From contig JASJOG010000074.1 of the NCBI GenBank assembly GCA_030142905.1, positions 268,001 to 332,000 on the forward strand: a DNA stretch of 64,000 nt, read 5' to 3'. Positions 48,242 through 60,240 of this stretch are shown here, one piece after another. Origin of the DNA: Heliopora coerulea (taxonomy: Eukaryota > Cnidaria > Anthozoa > Scleralcyonacea > Helioporidae). Positions within the stretch are counted from its first letter, which is position 1. Each line of letters opens with the position of its first letter. The notes below the pieces were generated by a model. It was not told the DNA's origin and ran no database searches. It worked only from the letters and a program-made list of their open reading frames with translations. The translations under genes and the position numbers were made by a program.

Positions 48242-51200
48242 ATGGAGGTAAATTTTGGAGGAAAAAGAGTCCTCGTTACTGGAGCAGGAAAAGGTAAAGT
48301 TTATCTTAATGACTGTAAATTTTTCTTACTATGTTCCTTTTTATATTTTTCCTTGACGCCGTCATAACGAATTTGTCGAAGAGTTCATGGGTACATATTG
48401 TTTGTAACGTATGTTGAATACTTTCGCTAAACTAGGGCAAAAACGTCTATATTTTCAAACATTACTTGAAATAATTATTTTGGTTATCAGGAATTGGACG
48501 TGATACCGCTAAGAAATTGGTTGAATGTGGTGCGGAAGTGATCGCGTTGTCGAGAACACAGTCTGACCTGGATTCATTACAAAAAGAAGTATGTACTGTA
48601 TGAGGTACAATGCAAAAAAGAAAGCGTAATATTATTTTAGTGAAGTCAACTTAAAGATGCCCAATTTTTTCCTGTTAATTCTATTTTGAATAATTTTTGG
48701 TAATTGAAGGCCAGAGAAGTCTGCAATTTACCTCTGCGCAAAAGGGCTATGTTTTGCGGTGGTAACTGCTAAGTGCACTTTTACATGTAAATGCCACAAG
48801 AAGTTATACTATTGACGTCCGTTTTGTTTCAGGTTCCACAGATTAAGACAGTATGTCTAGACCTGAATGACATCAAACAGACACAGCAAGTAGTCTCATC
48901 ACTTGGAGAAATCCATTTATTAGTTAATAATGCTGCAGTTGCCATACTACAGCCATTTTTGGAGGTTGATCCAGAAATGTTTGATGTGTAGGTAAATCTG
49001 ATGATATATAAAATATGAGAATTGTACAAAGTAATATGGAAATTAGACAATTCTACTGTTATATTTATGTTGGTTTGATATCTTACTGGTTATTACTGGT
49101 ACAAGCATTTGCTGATATACAGTAAATTTGTGTTTAGATCATTTAATCTCAATGTCAAAGCAGTATTGTTTCTTTCTCAGGTAGGAGGATCATCAATTTA
49201 CTAAAAATATTTTCAAATTAAACTTGGGAAAGTTGTAGCAGAGATATCAAAGTGCCTTTACAATATGCTGTCTTGTTTTCCCTGGAGAATAATACTGCTG
49301 CATTCTGTTCTGTGGTCATCTCTAGTGTACAAAAACTTACATTTAATTTTTACTCTCTGATCCTTAAGATTGTTGCTAAAGGAATGGTATCTCGAGGAAA
49401 TGGTGGAGCAATAGTTAATATTTCAAGTCAAGCATCTCAGGCAGCTTTAAAAGATCACACTGTTTACTGTAAGTGTAATGATTTGATTATCTATTAAATA
49501 ACCAGTTTGGGAACTGCTAATTCTGCTTGTAAGAAACCTCTTGTTTAACGTATACTTGAGGTATTAAGATACAGTATACTGCTTCACCCTGTGAAATCAA
49601 GTACCTGTAGCTTGATTTAGTTTCGTGTAACTCCATCTCTGCCTAGAAACATCAAGAGAAAGGGGTTAGGGTCAAGGTTTAGGGTTTAGGGTTAGAGTTA
49701 GAGTTAAAGTTGTAACTTCACCTTAGTGGAACCCGGGATATTGTATTGAAAGTTAAGGAACCCATTGAGGTTAAACAGTTATTGCCTTTGACATTTCTTT
49801 AGCTTGGACACATAATTATAGTAACAAAGATTTCATATTCACCAGAGGACTTACATTCATGTACAGTTATGTATATGATTGCATTTAGAGCCACTCTGCC
49901 AACATCTTTGGCAGACAGTTATGGTGAAAGAGCTCCCATGCAAGGAAATTTACAAAATAGTGACTGAAGATTCTTTGCTACAATGGTGTGGCAGAGTTGA
50001 TTTGATATTTATGATATATTTATCATGCATTCTAGCCCTCATACAATATGTCTGTAATTTATAATGAAATGCAGTAATAGGAAGGGTGGCAGTAAATATC
50101 TAGTAATTGATGGGATAACTGCCTGGCTAATTGGCACTTTGGTAGAACATTTTGAAATGGTTGTATACTGGCATGAACATTTGACAGTAAAATTTGATTA
50201 TGGAACTGTCAGCAGAGACATATACACATTTCATATCTGTTTGTTTATTTTAGTAGAATAGGTGTTAGAATCACTGCCATGTCTAAGGAATTATTTTTCA
50301 TGGTAACAGCTTAAATTCCCATTCAAATTTTGTCTTCTTCCATAAGAACTGGAACAGTGAGCTATTTGTTGCATTTACATTTTAAAATATCCAAGGGAAC
50401 ACTAGATTGACAACCAGACCAACTATATTTCTTTGTTTTTAGGCAGTACAAAGGCTGCACTAGATATGATGAGTAAAGTAATGGCACTTGAGCTGGGTCT
50501 TCACAATGTAAGTTGTGTCATTTAACTGAAGTGGAATCTGAGATCTGCAACCTGTAACCCATCTTCACTAAGATAGGACATCAGCATTAAATGCTTAATT
50601 AAGCAGTGATGAATTTGATTGATTGATCAGTTGGTTAATAACTTTATTGTGTGATAGATTCGAGTGAACACAGTAAATCCTACTGTTGTTATGACCGACA
50701 TGGGGAAAATAGGCTGGTCAGATCCTGTGAAAGCAAAGGGAATGTTAGACAAGATACCTTTAGGTCGATTTTCAGGTACTGTACTTGCTGAAAAGACTTA
50801 CCATGTTTTGATATTATTGTAAGTATTGTTGGTGTAGATATAACTATTATACACTTGTATTACTTTAAGAAATTTCAGATTTTATATTAGAAAAGTGTGT
50901 GAAAATATATTATTATTGCTGTCAGTTTATTTCAGTTATTATATGTAATATTAATTAATGACATGATGATTAGTTTCTCCAGTGTCATCAATTAGTTTCT
51001 CTGATGTCATCATTTCAGTCCTCATCATTGTTTTTATGTCATCAGCTACTTCATCTTTTTCTTTGTCATTTGCTAGCCTCTTTCTTTTTCTCTTCCTCTT
51101 CTGCTTCTTCACCACCTTTTCCTTCTTCATCATTTTTTCTCTTTCTCTCTCTTCTTTTCTTGATGATCTTTTACCTATTCATTGACTTTTTCCCCTTTTC

Positions 51201-51652
51201 ATCATCATCATCACCATTTAATCTACACTCTTTCTACACCATCCATTCATTCATTTCTTCTTTTCCTTTTCATCATCATTGTCATCATCATCATCACCAT
51301 TATGTTGTATTTCTTCATCTTATTCCTCTGTCCAGTTTTCCTCTCAGTCTTCTCTTACATATTTTTCCTCTTCCCTACCTTCCCTCCCTGTTTTTAATAC
51401 CCATGTATAAAGATTTAGAACATTTGCTTTATATTACTGCTTGAGGTGTGATTATAAGACCATCCTTGGTTTGTGTACTGAACTGTGTTTAGTCATTAAA
51501 TTTGCAGAGTTCCTTTACCATAATTCTAAAAGTTTTCTTTTGTTGCAGAGGTTGATGAAGTTGTGAATGCCATCATATTTCTGCTAAGTGACAAAGCAAG
51601 CATGATTAATGGTGTAACTCTACCAGTAGATGGTGGGTATCTGGCCACTTAA
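48242..51652 (+). CDS. DCXR: Dicarbonyl and L-xylulose reductase (SDR family)
   Basis: DCXR is a tetrameric NADPH-dependent short-chain dehydrogenase/reductase that reduces L-xylulose to xylitol in the uronate cycle and also detoxifies alpha-dicarbonyls. Eight exons, 48242-48293, 48491-48588, 48833-48987, 49138-49180, 49369-49468, 50443-50507, 50658-50775 and 51549-51652, join in phase to 244 residues, the same length as human DCXR. Visible motifs are [13 protein letters not shown] (Rossmann cofactor loop), [10 protein letters not shown] (NADPH-type Arg), [17 protein letters not shown], the catalytic Ser136 in NISSQ, Tyr149 and Lys153 in VYCSTK, and [15 protein letters not shown]. The end, [10 protein letters not shown], replaces the human WAC tail. 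Numbering of the catalytic residues coincides with the human enzyme. Exon 3 uses a GT-GTAGGT donor that fits the frame. Confidence 0.97.
49660..49710 (+). repeat. Degenerate TTAGGG-like interstitial repeat
   Basis: DCXR intron 5 contains GGTTAGGG, GGTTTAGGGTTTAGGGTTAG and AGAGTTAGAGTT in a row. This resembles the animal telomere repeat TTAGGG with extra or changed bases. It is short, about 50 bp. Confidence 0.5.
50960..51400. repeat. Pyrimidine-rich and CAT-repeat tract, DCXR intron 7
   Basis: Contains TCATCATCATCACC runs and long TCTTCCTCTTCTGCTTCTTC-type pyrimidine stretches. Several overlapping frames on both strands are artefacts of this composition. Confidence 0.7.
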
Positions 51653-52258
51653 TCCTGCCAGGGTTCCCAGATGTGAAAATTGGTCAAGCATGATGCATTA
51701 CCTATAATGTGCTTGTTATTATATTTTCATTAACTAATGCAGTAAGATGTTGGAATGACAATATGTTCTGATACAATGTACCATAAAAATGTTCATAAAT
51801 GGTTCTGCAGTTAGATAGCACCAATTTCTCAATGTCTCGTATATCACTATTACAATTAAATTTTGGACTAAATTAGTTGAGTAGTTTTTGAGAATAACTT
51901 GATATTTTTTTATAAAATGTAATATTTTGAATGCTTTATTCTCAAGATCTGTTGGTTATTTTGTAGTGAAAATTCATCAGTGTTCAGACTGAAGTAAATA
52001 CTTTAATCTGATAAGTTTTGGTCTAAATTGGTTGAGTACTTTTTGAAAATATATGAATAATACATGCATTGTATTACACAGTATAGTGCAGTAACACATC
52101 TAGTATAATGAATAGTATTGTTAGGAACCTGTTGAATACAATTAGCTTAAATAGTTTTATACTTTATACTTTGATAATAAGAATTCCCCATGGGGCTTTT
52201 CAATTCTTATTTACAATAAATTTATCTACATACTAAAAATGAATGGAATAAACAAAAT
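51653..52258. other. DCXR 3' flank and start of the repeat-rich region
   Basis: Probable DCXR 3' UTR, then AT-rich sequence. At about 52183-52208 the inverted pair AAGAATT / AATTCTT brackets CCCCATGGGG; this follows the stop of the retrotransposon remnant on the minus strand and may be its 3' tail structure. No other feature recognised. Confidence 0.4.
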
Positions 52259-52378
52259 TTAATTGTAAAAATTACACAACATGTTCCGTTTTAGTGATTT
52301 CTTAAATGATTTCAGATCCAATTGTTTAAGTTCATCATCCATGTTGTTCCAGATGCCAGTTGCTCTATATTGGAAACT
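52259..52378 (-). mobile_element. Non-LTR retrotransposon reverse transcriptase, C-terminal remnant
   Basis: On the minus strand a 39-codon frame reads SFQYRATGIWNNMDDELKQL and continues LKSFKKSLKRNMLCNFYN before TAA at 52259-52261. This is the usual end of endonuclease/reverse transcriptase proteins of non-LTR elements (a G-x-x-WN-L-P-x-E-L-K then F-K-x-x-L-K pattern). Upstream sequence is frame-broken. A 5'-truncated, decayed copy is the most likely reading. The exact clade cannot be told. Confidence 0.45.
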
Positions 52379-52787
52379 GCATTGACCAGGGATAAAGTAC
52401 TTTTTTGTATAAAGTACTTTTTGATCCTGTTATATGCTAACCCTATTAAAAACCTAACATCACTTACTAGAAAAGAAACAACATTAAATGACAATGAAAA
52501 ACTTCAACATATTACAAGGAAGGATAAAATAGGAATATACAGTAAAAGGCTTTTTCAATACTCTACTCTAGACAATTTTTTAATAAATCATTATGTTTTT
52601 CTAACATGTCACATGTTAGTCTGTTTACCTAGCAGGGCCATTTTAACTAGAGAAAAGCAAAAGTGTAAAATATACCCTGTACAATGTGTTTATTTGACCA
52701 TCTTTCATAAACAATCTAACCCTTGATAAAACAGGTTCAAGTTTCAATAAGACTGTAAGAATTAATAGAACTGCTCAAAAAACTTTC
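52379..52787. other. AT-rich sequence between retro-remnant and satellite
   Basis: Probably the decayed upstream part of the retrotransposon remnant (minus strand), now without a continuous frame. The plus-strand open frame at 52322-52726 is antisense to it and has no family resemblance. Confidence 0.4.
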
Positions 52788-52963
52788 ACGTAACCCTTTT
52801 AATCTTTGGTCAAATATTTTTACCTCAAAAATTCTGCTCAATTTTTGTGTAAAGCACCTCAAATTCCTCTAAACTATTTTATTTCGCCTAAACACCCATA
52901 TTATCGGTTTATTTTGACCGTTTAAAATTTGTCAAAAATGACCAAAAACCAAATAACGACCAA
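52788..52963 (-). repeat. Inverted, diverged 168-bp satellite monomer
   Basis: Read on the minus strand, this stretch follows the whole satellite monomer. On the plus strand TTTGGTCAAATATTTTTACC, CTCAAAAATTCTGCTCAA, AAACTATTTTATTTCGCC and TGACCAAAAACCAAATAACG are diverged reverse complements of the array monomer in the right order. The direct-orientation array begins at about 52964, giving a head-to-head junction. Confidence 0.75.
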
Positions 52964-55900
52964 ATAAAATATTGCACGAATGTCGGGTGCTTAACACAAA
53001 AATTGAGTACAACTTTTGAGGTGTAAACATTTGACCAAAAAGTAAAGAGGTTATCCTTCGGTTTTTGACCATTTTTCGACCAATTTTAAACTTTCGAAAT
53101 AAGCTCAAAAAATGAAACTTCAAGCCAAATAAAATAGTTTTGCACGAATTTCGCGCACTTTACGCCGAAATGAAGCGGAATTTTTGAGGTGTAAAAATTT
53201 GACCAAAATGTAAAGGGGTTAACCTTTGGTTTTTGACAATTTTTCGACCAATTTTAAGCTTTTGAAATAAGCTCAAAAAATGCAAGTTCAGGCCAAATAA
53301 AATAGTTTTCCACGAATTTCGGTCGCTTTACGCCGAAATGAAGCGGAATTTTTGAGGTTTAACTATTTGACCAGAAAGTAAAGGGGTTAACCTTTGGTTT
53401 TTGACAATTTTTCCACCAATTTTAAACTTTCGAAATAAGCTCAAAAAATGAAAGTTCAGGCCAAATAAAATAGTTTTGCACGAATTTCGGGCGCTTTACG
53501 CCACAATGAAGCGGAATTTTTGAGGTGTAAAAATTTGACCAAAATGTAAAGGGGTTAACTTTTGGTTTTTGACAATTTTTCGACCAATTTTAAACTTTCG
53601 AAATAAGCTCAAAAAATGAAAGTTCAGGCCAAATAAAATAGTTTTGCACGAATTTCCGGCGCTTTACGCCACAATGAAGCGGAATTTTTGAGGTGTAAAA
53701 ATTTGACCAAAATGTAAAGGGGTTAACCTTTGGTTTTTGACCATTTTTCGACCAATTTTAAACTTTCGAAGTAAGCTCAAAAAATGAAAGTGCAGGCCAA
53801 ATAAAATAGTTTTGAACGAATTTCGGGCCCTTTACGCCGAAATGAAGCGGAATTTTTGAGGTGTAAAAATTTAACCAAAATGTAAAGGGGTTAACCTTTG
53901 GTTTTTGACAATTTTTCGACCAATTTTAAACTTTCGAAATCAGCTCAAAGTATGAAAGTTCAGTCGAAATAAAATAGTTTTGCACGAATTTCGAGCACTT
54001 TAGGCCGAAATTAAGCGGAATTTTTGAGGTGTAAATATTTGACAAAAAGTAAAGGGGTTAACCTTTGGTTTTTGACCATTTTTCCACCAATTTTAAACTT
54101 TTGAAATAAGACTAAAATATGAAAGTTCAGGCCAAATAAAATAGTTTTCCACCAATTTCAGGTCATTTACACGAAAATTGAGCAGACGTTTTGAGGTGGA
54201 AATATTTGACCAAAAAGTAAAGGGGTTAACCTTTGGTATTTGACCATTTTTCGACCAATTTTAAACTTTCGAAGTAAGCTCAAAAAATGAAAGTTCAAGC
54301 CAAATAAAATAGTTTTGCACGAATTTCCGGCGCTTCACGCCGAAATGAAGCAGAATTTTTGAGGTGTAAAAATTTGACCAAAATGTAAAGGGGTTAACCT
54401 TTGGTTTTTGACCATTTTTCGACCAATTTTAAACTTTCGAAATAAGCTCAATAAATGCAAGTGCAGGCCAAATAAAATAGTTTTGTACGAATTTCGGGAA
54501 CTTTATGCCGAAATGAAGCGGAATTTTTGAGGTTTAAAAATCTGACCAAAATTTAAAGGGGTTAACCTTTAGTTTTTGACCATTTTTTCACCAATTTTAA
54601 ACGTTCGAAATAAGCTCAAAAAATGAAAGTGCAGGCCAAGTAAAATTGTTTTACACGAATTTCGGGCACTTTATGCCGAAATGAAGAGGAATTTTTGAGG
54701 TGTAAAAATCTGACCAAAATGTAAAGGGGTTAACCTTTAGTTTTTGACCATTTTTCGACCAATTTTAAACGTTCGAAATAAGCTCAAAAAATGAAAGTTC
54801 ATGGCAAATAAAATAGTTTTCCACGAATTTCCGGCGCTTTACGCCGAAATGAAGCGGAATTTTTCAGGTGTAAAAATTTGACCAAAATGAAAAGGGGTTA
54901 AACTTTAGTTTTTGACAATTTTTCGACCAATTTTAAGCTTTTGAAATAAGCTCAAAAAATGCAAGTTCAGGCCAAATAAAATAGTTTTGTACGAATTTCG
55001 GTCGCTTTATGCCGAAATGAAGCGGAATTTTTGAGGTTTAAAAATCTGACCAGAAAGTAAAGGGGTTAACCTTTAGTTTTTGACCATTTTTCCACCAATT
55101 TTAAACTTTCGAAATAAGCTCAAAAAATGAAAGTGCAGGCCAAGTAAAATTGTTTTTACACGAATTTCGGGCACTTTACGCCGAAATGAAGCGGAATTTT
55201 TGAGGTGTAAAAATTTGACCAAAATGTAAAGGGGTTAACCTTTAGTTTTTGACCATTTTTCGACCAATTTTAAACGTTCGAAATAAGCTCAAAAAATGAA
55301 AGTTCAGGCCAAATAAAATAGTTTTGCACGAATTTCGGGCCCTTTACGCCGAAATGAAGCGGAATTTTTGAGGTGTAAAAATTTGACCAAAATGTAAAGG
55401 GGTTAACCTTTGGTTTTTGACCATTTTTCCACCAATTTTAAACGTTCGAAATAAGCTCAAAAAATGAAAGTTCAGGCCAAATAAAATAGTTTTGCACGAA
55501 TTTCGGGCGCTTTACGCCACAATGAAGCGGAATTTTTCAGGTGTAAAAATTTGACCAAAATGTAAAGGGGTTAACCTTTGGTTTTTGACCATTTTTCGAC
55601 CAATTTTAAACGTTCGAAATAAGCTCAAAAAATGAAAGTTCAGGCCAAATAAAATAGTTTTGCACGAATTTTCGGCGCTTTACGCCGAAATGAAGCGGAA
55701 TTTTTGAGGTGTAAAAATTTGACCAAAATGTAAAGGGGTTAACCTTTGGTTTTTGACCATTTTTCGACCAATTTTAAACTTTCGAAATAAGCTCAAAAAA
55801 TGAAAGTGCAGGCCAAATAAAATAGTTTTGAACGAATTTCGGGCCCTTTACGCCGAAATGAAGCGGAATTTTTGAAGTGTAAAAATTTGACCAAAAAATA

Positions 55901-58900
55901 AAGGGGTTAACCTTTGTTTTTTTACCATTTTTCCACCAATTTTAAACTTTCGAAATAAGCTCAAAAAATGAAAGTTCAGGCCAAATAAAATAGTTTTGAA
56001 CGAATTCCCTGCGCTTTACGCTGAAATGAAGCTGAATTTTTGAGGTGTAAAAATTTGACCAAAATGTAAAGGGGTTAACCTTTGGTTTTTTACCATTTTT
56101 CCACCAATTTTAAACTTTCGAAATAAGCTCAAAAAATGAAAGTTCAGGCCAAATAAAATAGTTTTGCACGAATTTCCGGCGCTTCACGCCGAAATGAAGC
56201 AGAATTTTTGAGGTGTAAAAATTTGACCAAAATGTAAAGGGGTTAACCTTTGGTTTTTTACCATTTTTCCACCAATTTTAAACTTTCGAAATAAGCTCAA
56301 AAAATGAAAGTTCAGGCCAAATAAAATAGTTTTGCACGAATTTCCGGCGCTTCACGCCGAAATGAAGCAGAATTTTTGAGGTGTAAAAATTTGACCAAAA
56401 TGTAAAGGGGTTAACCTTTGGTTTTTTACCATTTTTCCACCAATTTTAAACTTTCGAAATAAGCTCAATAAATGCAAGTGCAGGCCAAATAAAATAGTTT
56501 TGTACGAATTTCGGGCCCTTTACGCCGAAATGAAGCGGAATTTTTGAAGTGTAAAAATTTGACCAAAAAATAAAGGGGTTAACCTTTGGTTTTTTACCAT
56601 TTTTCCACCAATTTTAAACTTTCGAAATAAGCTCAAAAAATGAAAGTTCAGGGCAAATAAAATAGTTTTGCACGAATTTCCGGCGCTTCACGCCGAAATG
56701 AAGCAGAATTTTTGAGGTGTAAAAATTTGACCAAAATGTAAAGGGGTTAACCTTTGGTTTTTGACCATTTTTCGACCAATTTTAAACTTTCGAAATAAGC
56801 TCAATAAATGCAAGTGCAGGCCAAATAAAATAGTTTTGTACGAATTTTGGGCACTTTATGCCGAAATGAAGCGGAATTTTTGAGGTTTAAAAATCTGACC
56901 AAAATTTAAAGGGGTTAACCTTTAGTTTTTGACCATTTTTCCACCAATTTTAAACGTTCGAAATAAGCTCAAAAAATGAAAGTGCAGGCCAAGTAAAATT
57001 GTTTTACACGAATTTCGGGCACTTTACGCCGAAATGAAGAGGAATTTTTGAGGTGTAAAAATCTGACCAAAATGTAAAGGGGTTAACCTTTAGTTTTTGA
57101 CCATTTTTCGACCAATTTTAAACGTTCGAAATAAGCTCAAAAAATGAAAGTTCATGGCAAATAAAATAGTTTTCCACGAATTTCCGGCGCTTTACGCCGA
57201 AATGAAGCGGAATTTTTCAGGTGTAAAAATTTGACCAAAATGAAAAGGGGTTAAACTTTAGTTTTTGACAATTTTTCGACCAATTTTAAGCTTTTGAAAT
57301 AAGCTCAAAAAATGCATGTTCAGGCCAAATAAAATAGTTTTGTACGAATTTCGGTCGCTTTATGCCGAAATGAAGCGGAATTTTTGAGGTTTAAAAATCT
57401 GACCAGAAAGTAAAGGGGTTAACCTTTAGTTTTTGACCATTTTTCCACCAATTTTAAACTTTCGAAATAAGCTCAAAAAATGAAAGTGCAGGCCAAGTAA
57501 AATTGTTTTTACACGAATTTCGGGCACTTTACGCCGAAATGAAGCGGAATTTTTGAGGTGTAAAAATTTGACCAAAATGTAAAGGGGTTAACCTTTAGTT
57601 TTTGACAATTTTTCGACCAATTTTAAGCTTTCGAAATAAGCTCAAAAAATGAAAGTTCAGGCCAAATAAAATAGTTTTACACGAATTTCCGGCGCTTTAC
57701 GCCGAAATGAAGCTGAATTTTTGAGGTGTAAAAATTTGACCAAAATGTAAAGGGGTTAACCTTTGGTTTTTGACCATTTTTCCACAAATTTTAAACTTTC
57801 GAAATAAGCTCAAAAAATGAAAGTTCAGGCCAAATAAAATAGTTTTGCACGAATTTCGGGCCCTTTACGCCGAAATGAAGCGGAATTTTTGAGGTGTAAA
57901 AATTTGACCAAAATGTAAAGGGGTTAACCTTTGGTTTTTGACCATTTTTCGACCAATTTTAAACGTTCGAAATAAGCTCAAAAAATGAAAGTGCAGGCCA
58001 AGTAAAATTGTTTTTACACGAATTTCGGGCACTTTACGCCGAAATGAAGCGGAATTTTTGAGGTGTAAAAATTTGACCAAAATGTAAAGGGGTTAACCTT
58101 TAGTTTTTGACCATTTTTCCACCAATTTTAAACGTTCGAAATAAGCTCAAAAAATGAAAGTTCAGGGCAAATATAATAGTTTTGCACGAATTTTCGGCGC
58201 TTTACGCCGAAATGAAGCTGAATTTTTGAGGTGTAAAAATTTGACCAAAATGTAAAGGGGTTAACCTTTGGTTTTTGACCATTTTTCGACCAATTTTAAA
58301 CGTTCGAAATAAGCTCAAAAAATGAAAGTTCAGGCCAAATAAAATAGTTTTGCACGAATTTCGGGCCCTTTACGCCGAAATGAAGCGGAATTTTTGAGGT
58401 GTAAAAATTTGACCAAAATGTAAAGGGGTTAACCTTTGGTTTTTGACCAATTTTCGACCAATTTTAAACTTTCGAAATAAGCTCAAAAAATGAAAGTGCA
58501 GGCCAAGTAAAATTGTTTTTACACGAATTTCGGGCACTTTACGCCGAAATGAAGCGGAATTTTTGAGGTGTAAAAATTTGACCAAAATGTAAAGGGGTTA
58601 ACCTTTAGTTTTTGACCATTTTTCCACCAATTTTAAACGTTCGAAATAAGCTCAAAAAATGAAAGTTCAGGGCAAATAAAATAGTTTTGCACGAATTTTC
58701 GGCGCTTTACGCCGAAATGAAGCGGAATTTTTGAGGTGTAAAAATTTGACCAAAATGTAAAGGGGTTAACCTTTGGTTTTTGACCATTTTTCGACCAATT
58801 TTAAACTTTCGAAATAAGCTCAAAAAATGAAAGTGCAGGCCAAATAAAATAGTTTTGAACGAATTTCGGGCCCTTTACGCCGAAATGAAGCGGAATTTTT

Positions 58901-59830
58901 GAAGTGTAAAAATTTGACCAAAAAATAAAGGGGTTAACCTTTGTTTTTTTACCATTTTTCCACCAATTTTAAACTTTCGAAATAAGCTCAAAAAATGAAA
59001 GTTCAGGCCAAATAAAATAGTTTTGCACGAATTTTCGGCGCTTTACGCCGAAATGAAGCGGAATTTTTGAGGTGTAAAAATTTGACCAAAATGTAAAGGG
59101 GTTAACCTTTGGTTTTTGACCATTTTTCGACCAATTTTAAACTTTCGAAATAAGCTCAAAAAATGAAAGTGCAGGCCAAATAAAATAGTTTTGAACGAAT
59201 TTCGGGCCCTTTACGCCGAAATGAAGCGGAATTTTTGAAGTGTAAAAATTTGACCAAAAAATAAAGGGGTTAACCTTTGTTTTTTTACCATTTTTCCACC
59301 AATTTTAAACTTTCGAAATAAGCTCAAAAAATGAAAGTTCAGGCCAAATAAAATAGTTTTGAACGAATTCCCTGCGCTTTACGCTGAAATGAAGCTGAAT
59401 TTTTGAGGTGTAAAAATTTGACCAAAATGTAAAGGGGTTAACCTTTGGTTTTTGACCATTTTTCGACCAATTTTAAACTTTCGAAATAAGCTCAAAAAAT
59501 GAAAGTGCAGGCCAAATAAAATAGTTTTGCACGAATTTCGGTCGCTTTACGCCGAAATGAAGCGGAATTTTTGAGGTTTAGATATTTGACCAAAACGTAA
59601 AGGGGTTAACCTTTGGTTTTTGACCATTTTTCGACCAATTTTAAACTTTCGAAATAAGCTCAAAAAATGAAAGTGCAGGCCAAATAAAGTAGTTTTGCAC
59701 GAATTTGGGACCCTTTACGCCGAAATGAAGCGGAATTTTTGAGGTGTAAAAATTTGACCAAAAAGGAAATGGTTTAATGGGGTTTTTTTGATGTTTTTGA
59801 CACGACATTTCCGAGCAATTTTCAACATAT
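52964..59830 (+). repeat. Satellite array, about 40 tandem copies of a 168-bp monomer
   Basis: The anchor GGGGTTAAC recurs at 53215, 53383, 53551, 53719, 53887 and so on to 59603, exactly 168 bp apart in most steps. From the diverged first anchor at 53047 the spacing gives about 40 monomers. A typical monomer contains TAAAGGGGTTAACCTTTGGT, TTTTTGACCATTTTTCGACC, AATTTTAAACTTTCGAAATA, GCTCAAAAAATGAAAGTTCA, GGCCAAATAAAATAGTTTTG, CACGAATTTCGGGCGCTTTA, CGCCGAAATGAAGCGGAATT and TTTGAGGTGTAAAAATTTGA. Edge monomers are most diverged (left about 53,000-53,150; right about 59,760-59,830). Variants recur in ordered blocks: five consecutive variants from about 54,448 reappear from about 56,804, 14 monomers on, and others recur at 3 and 20 monomers. 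Since 168 is a multiple of three, minus-strand frames stay open; they are not genes. Confidence 0.97.
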
Positions 59831-60240
59831 CAAAGATTATATTTAGATATTTGAAGAATTACACGCGATACTTTTGGTAGGTTGACTCGGTAAAGTTTAC
59901 TTCGTTGTAGACGTGATAATGTAATAGAGGTCGTCGCAAGTGATGGTGGGCGCAAAAAGATGAGTTTTTCAAGGTATTTAAGAGTAGAAATTCCAATGTT
60001 TTCGGTATGTTACGCATGCTGAAGCCCAGCAGGACGCTATCCACTCGTTAAATGAAATATACTTGTCTCCATGCTGAAGGAGAACTCGCTCAAAATAGTT
60101 TGTCGAATCGTGACAAGACGTGTATTTGTTCATTCCACAGAACCGAGATTGACAAGCGCCGGCTCACGAGACCTTGTGCCAAATTGCATCACTTTCAGCA
60201 ATACGTTTTACGTCACTTTTGCCAACAAAATTTCGAAGCA
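59831..60240. other. Unannotated spacer between satellite and mariner remnant
   Basis: Single-copy-looking sequence of moderate GC. Small frames on both strands show no recognisable domain. Confidence 0.4.

Noticed and set aside
50951..51444. Lys-rich minus and Ser/Phe-rich plus frames
   Set aside because: Low-complexity pyrimidine/CAT repeat in DCXR intron 7.
57865..58585. Two near-identical 71-codon minus-strand frames
   Set aside because: They are satellite monomers; 168 bp is a multiple of three so stop-free frames persist. No start context, no domain.
52964..59830. CRISPR-like array of regularly spaced repeats
   Set aside because: The whole 168-bp unit is repeated with no unique spacers, and the genome is animal.
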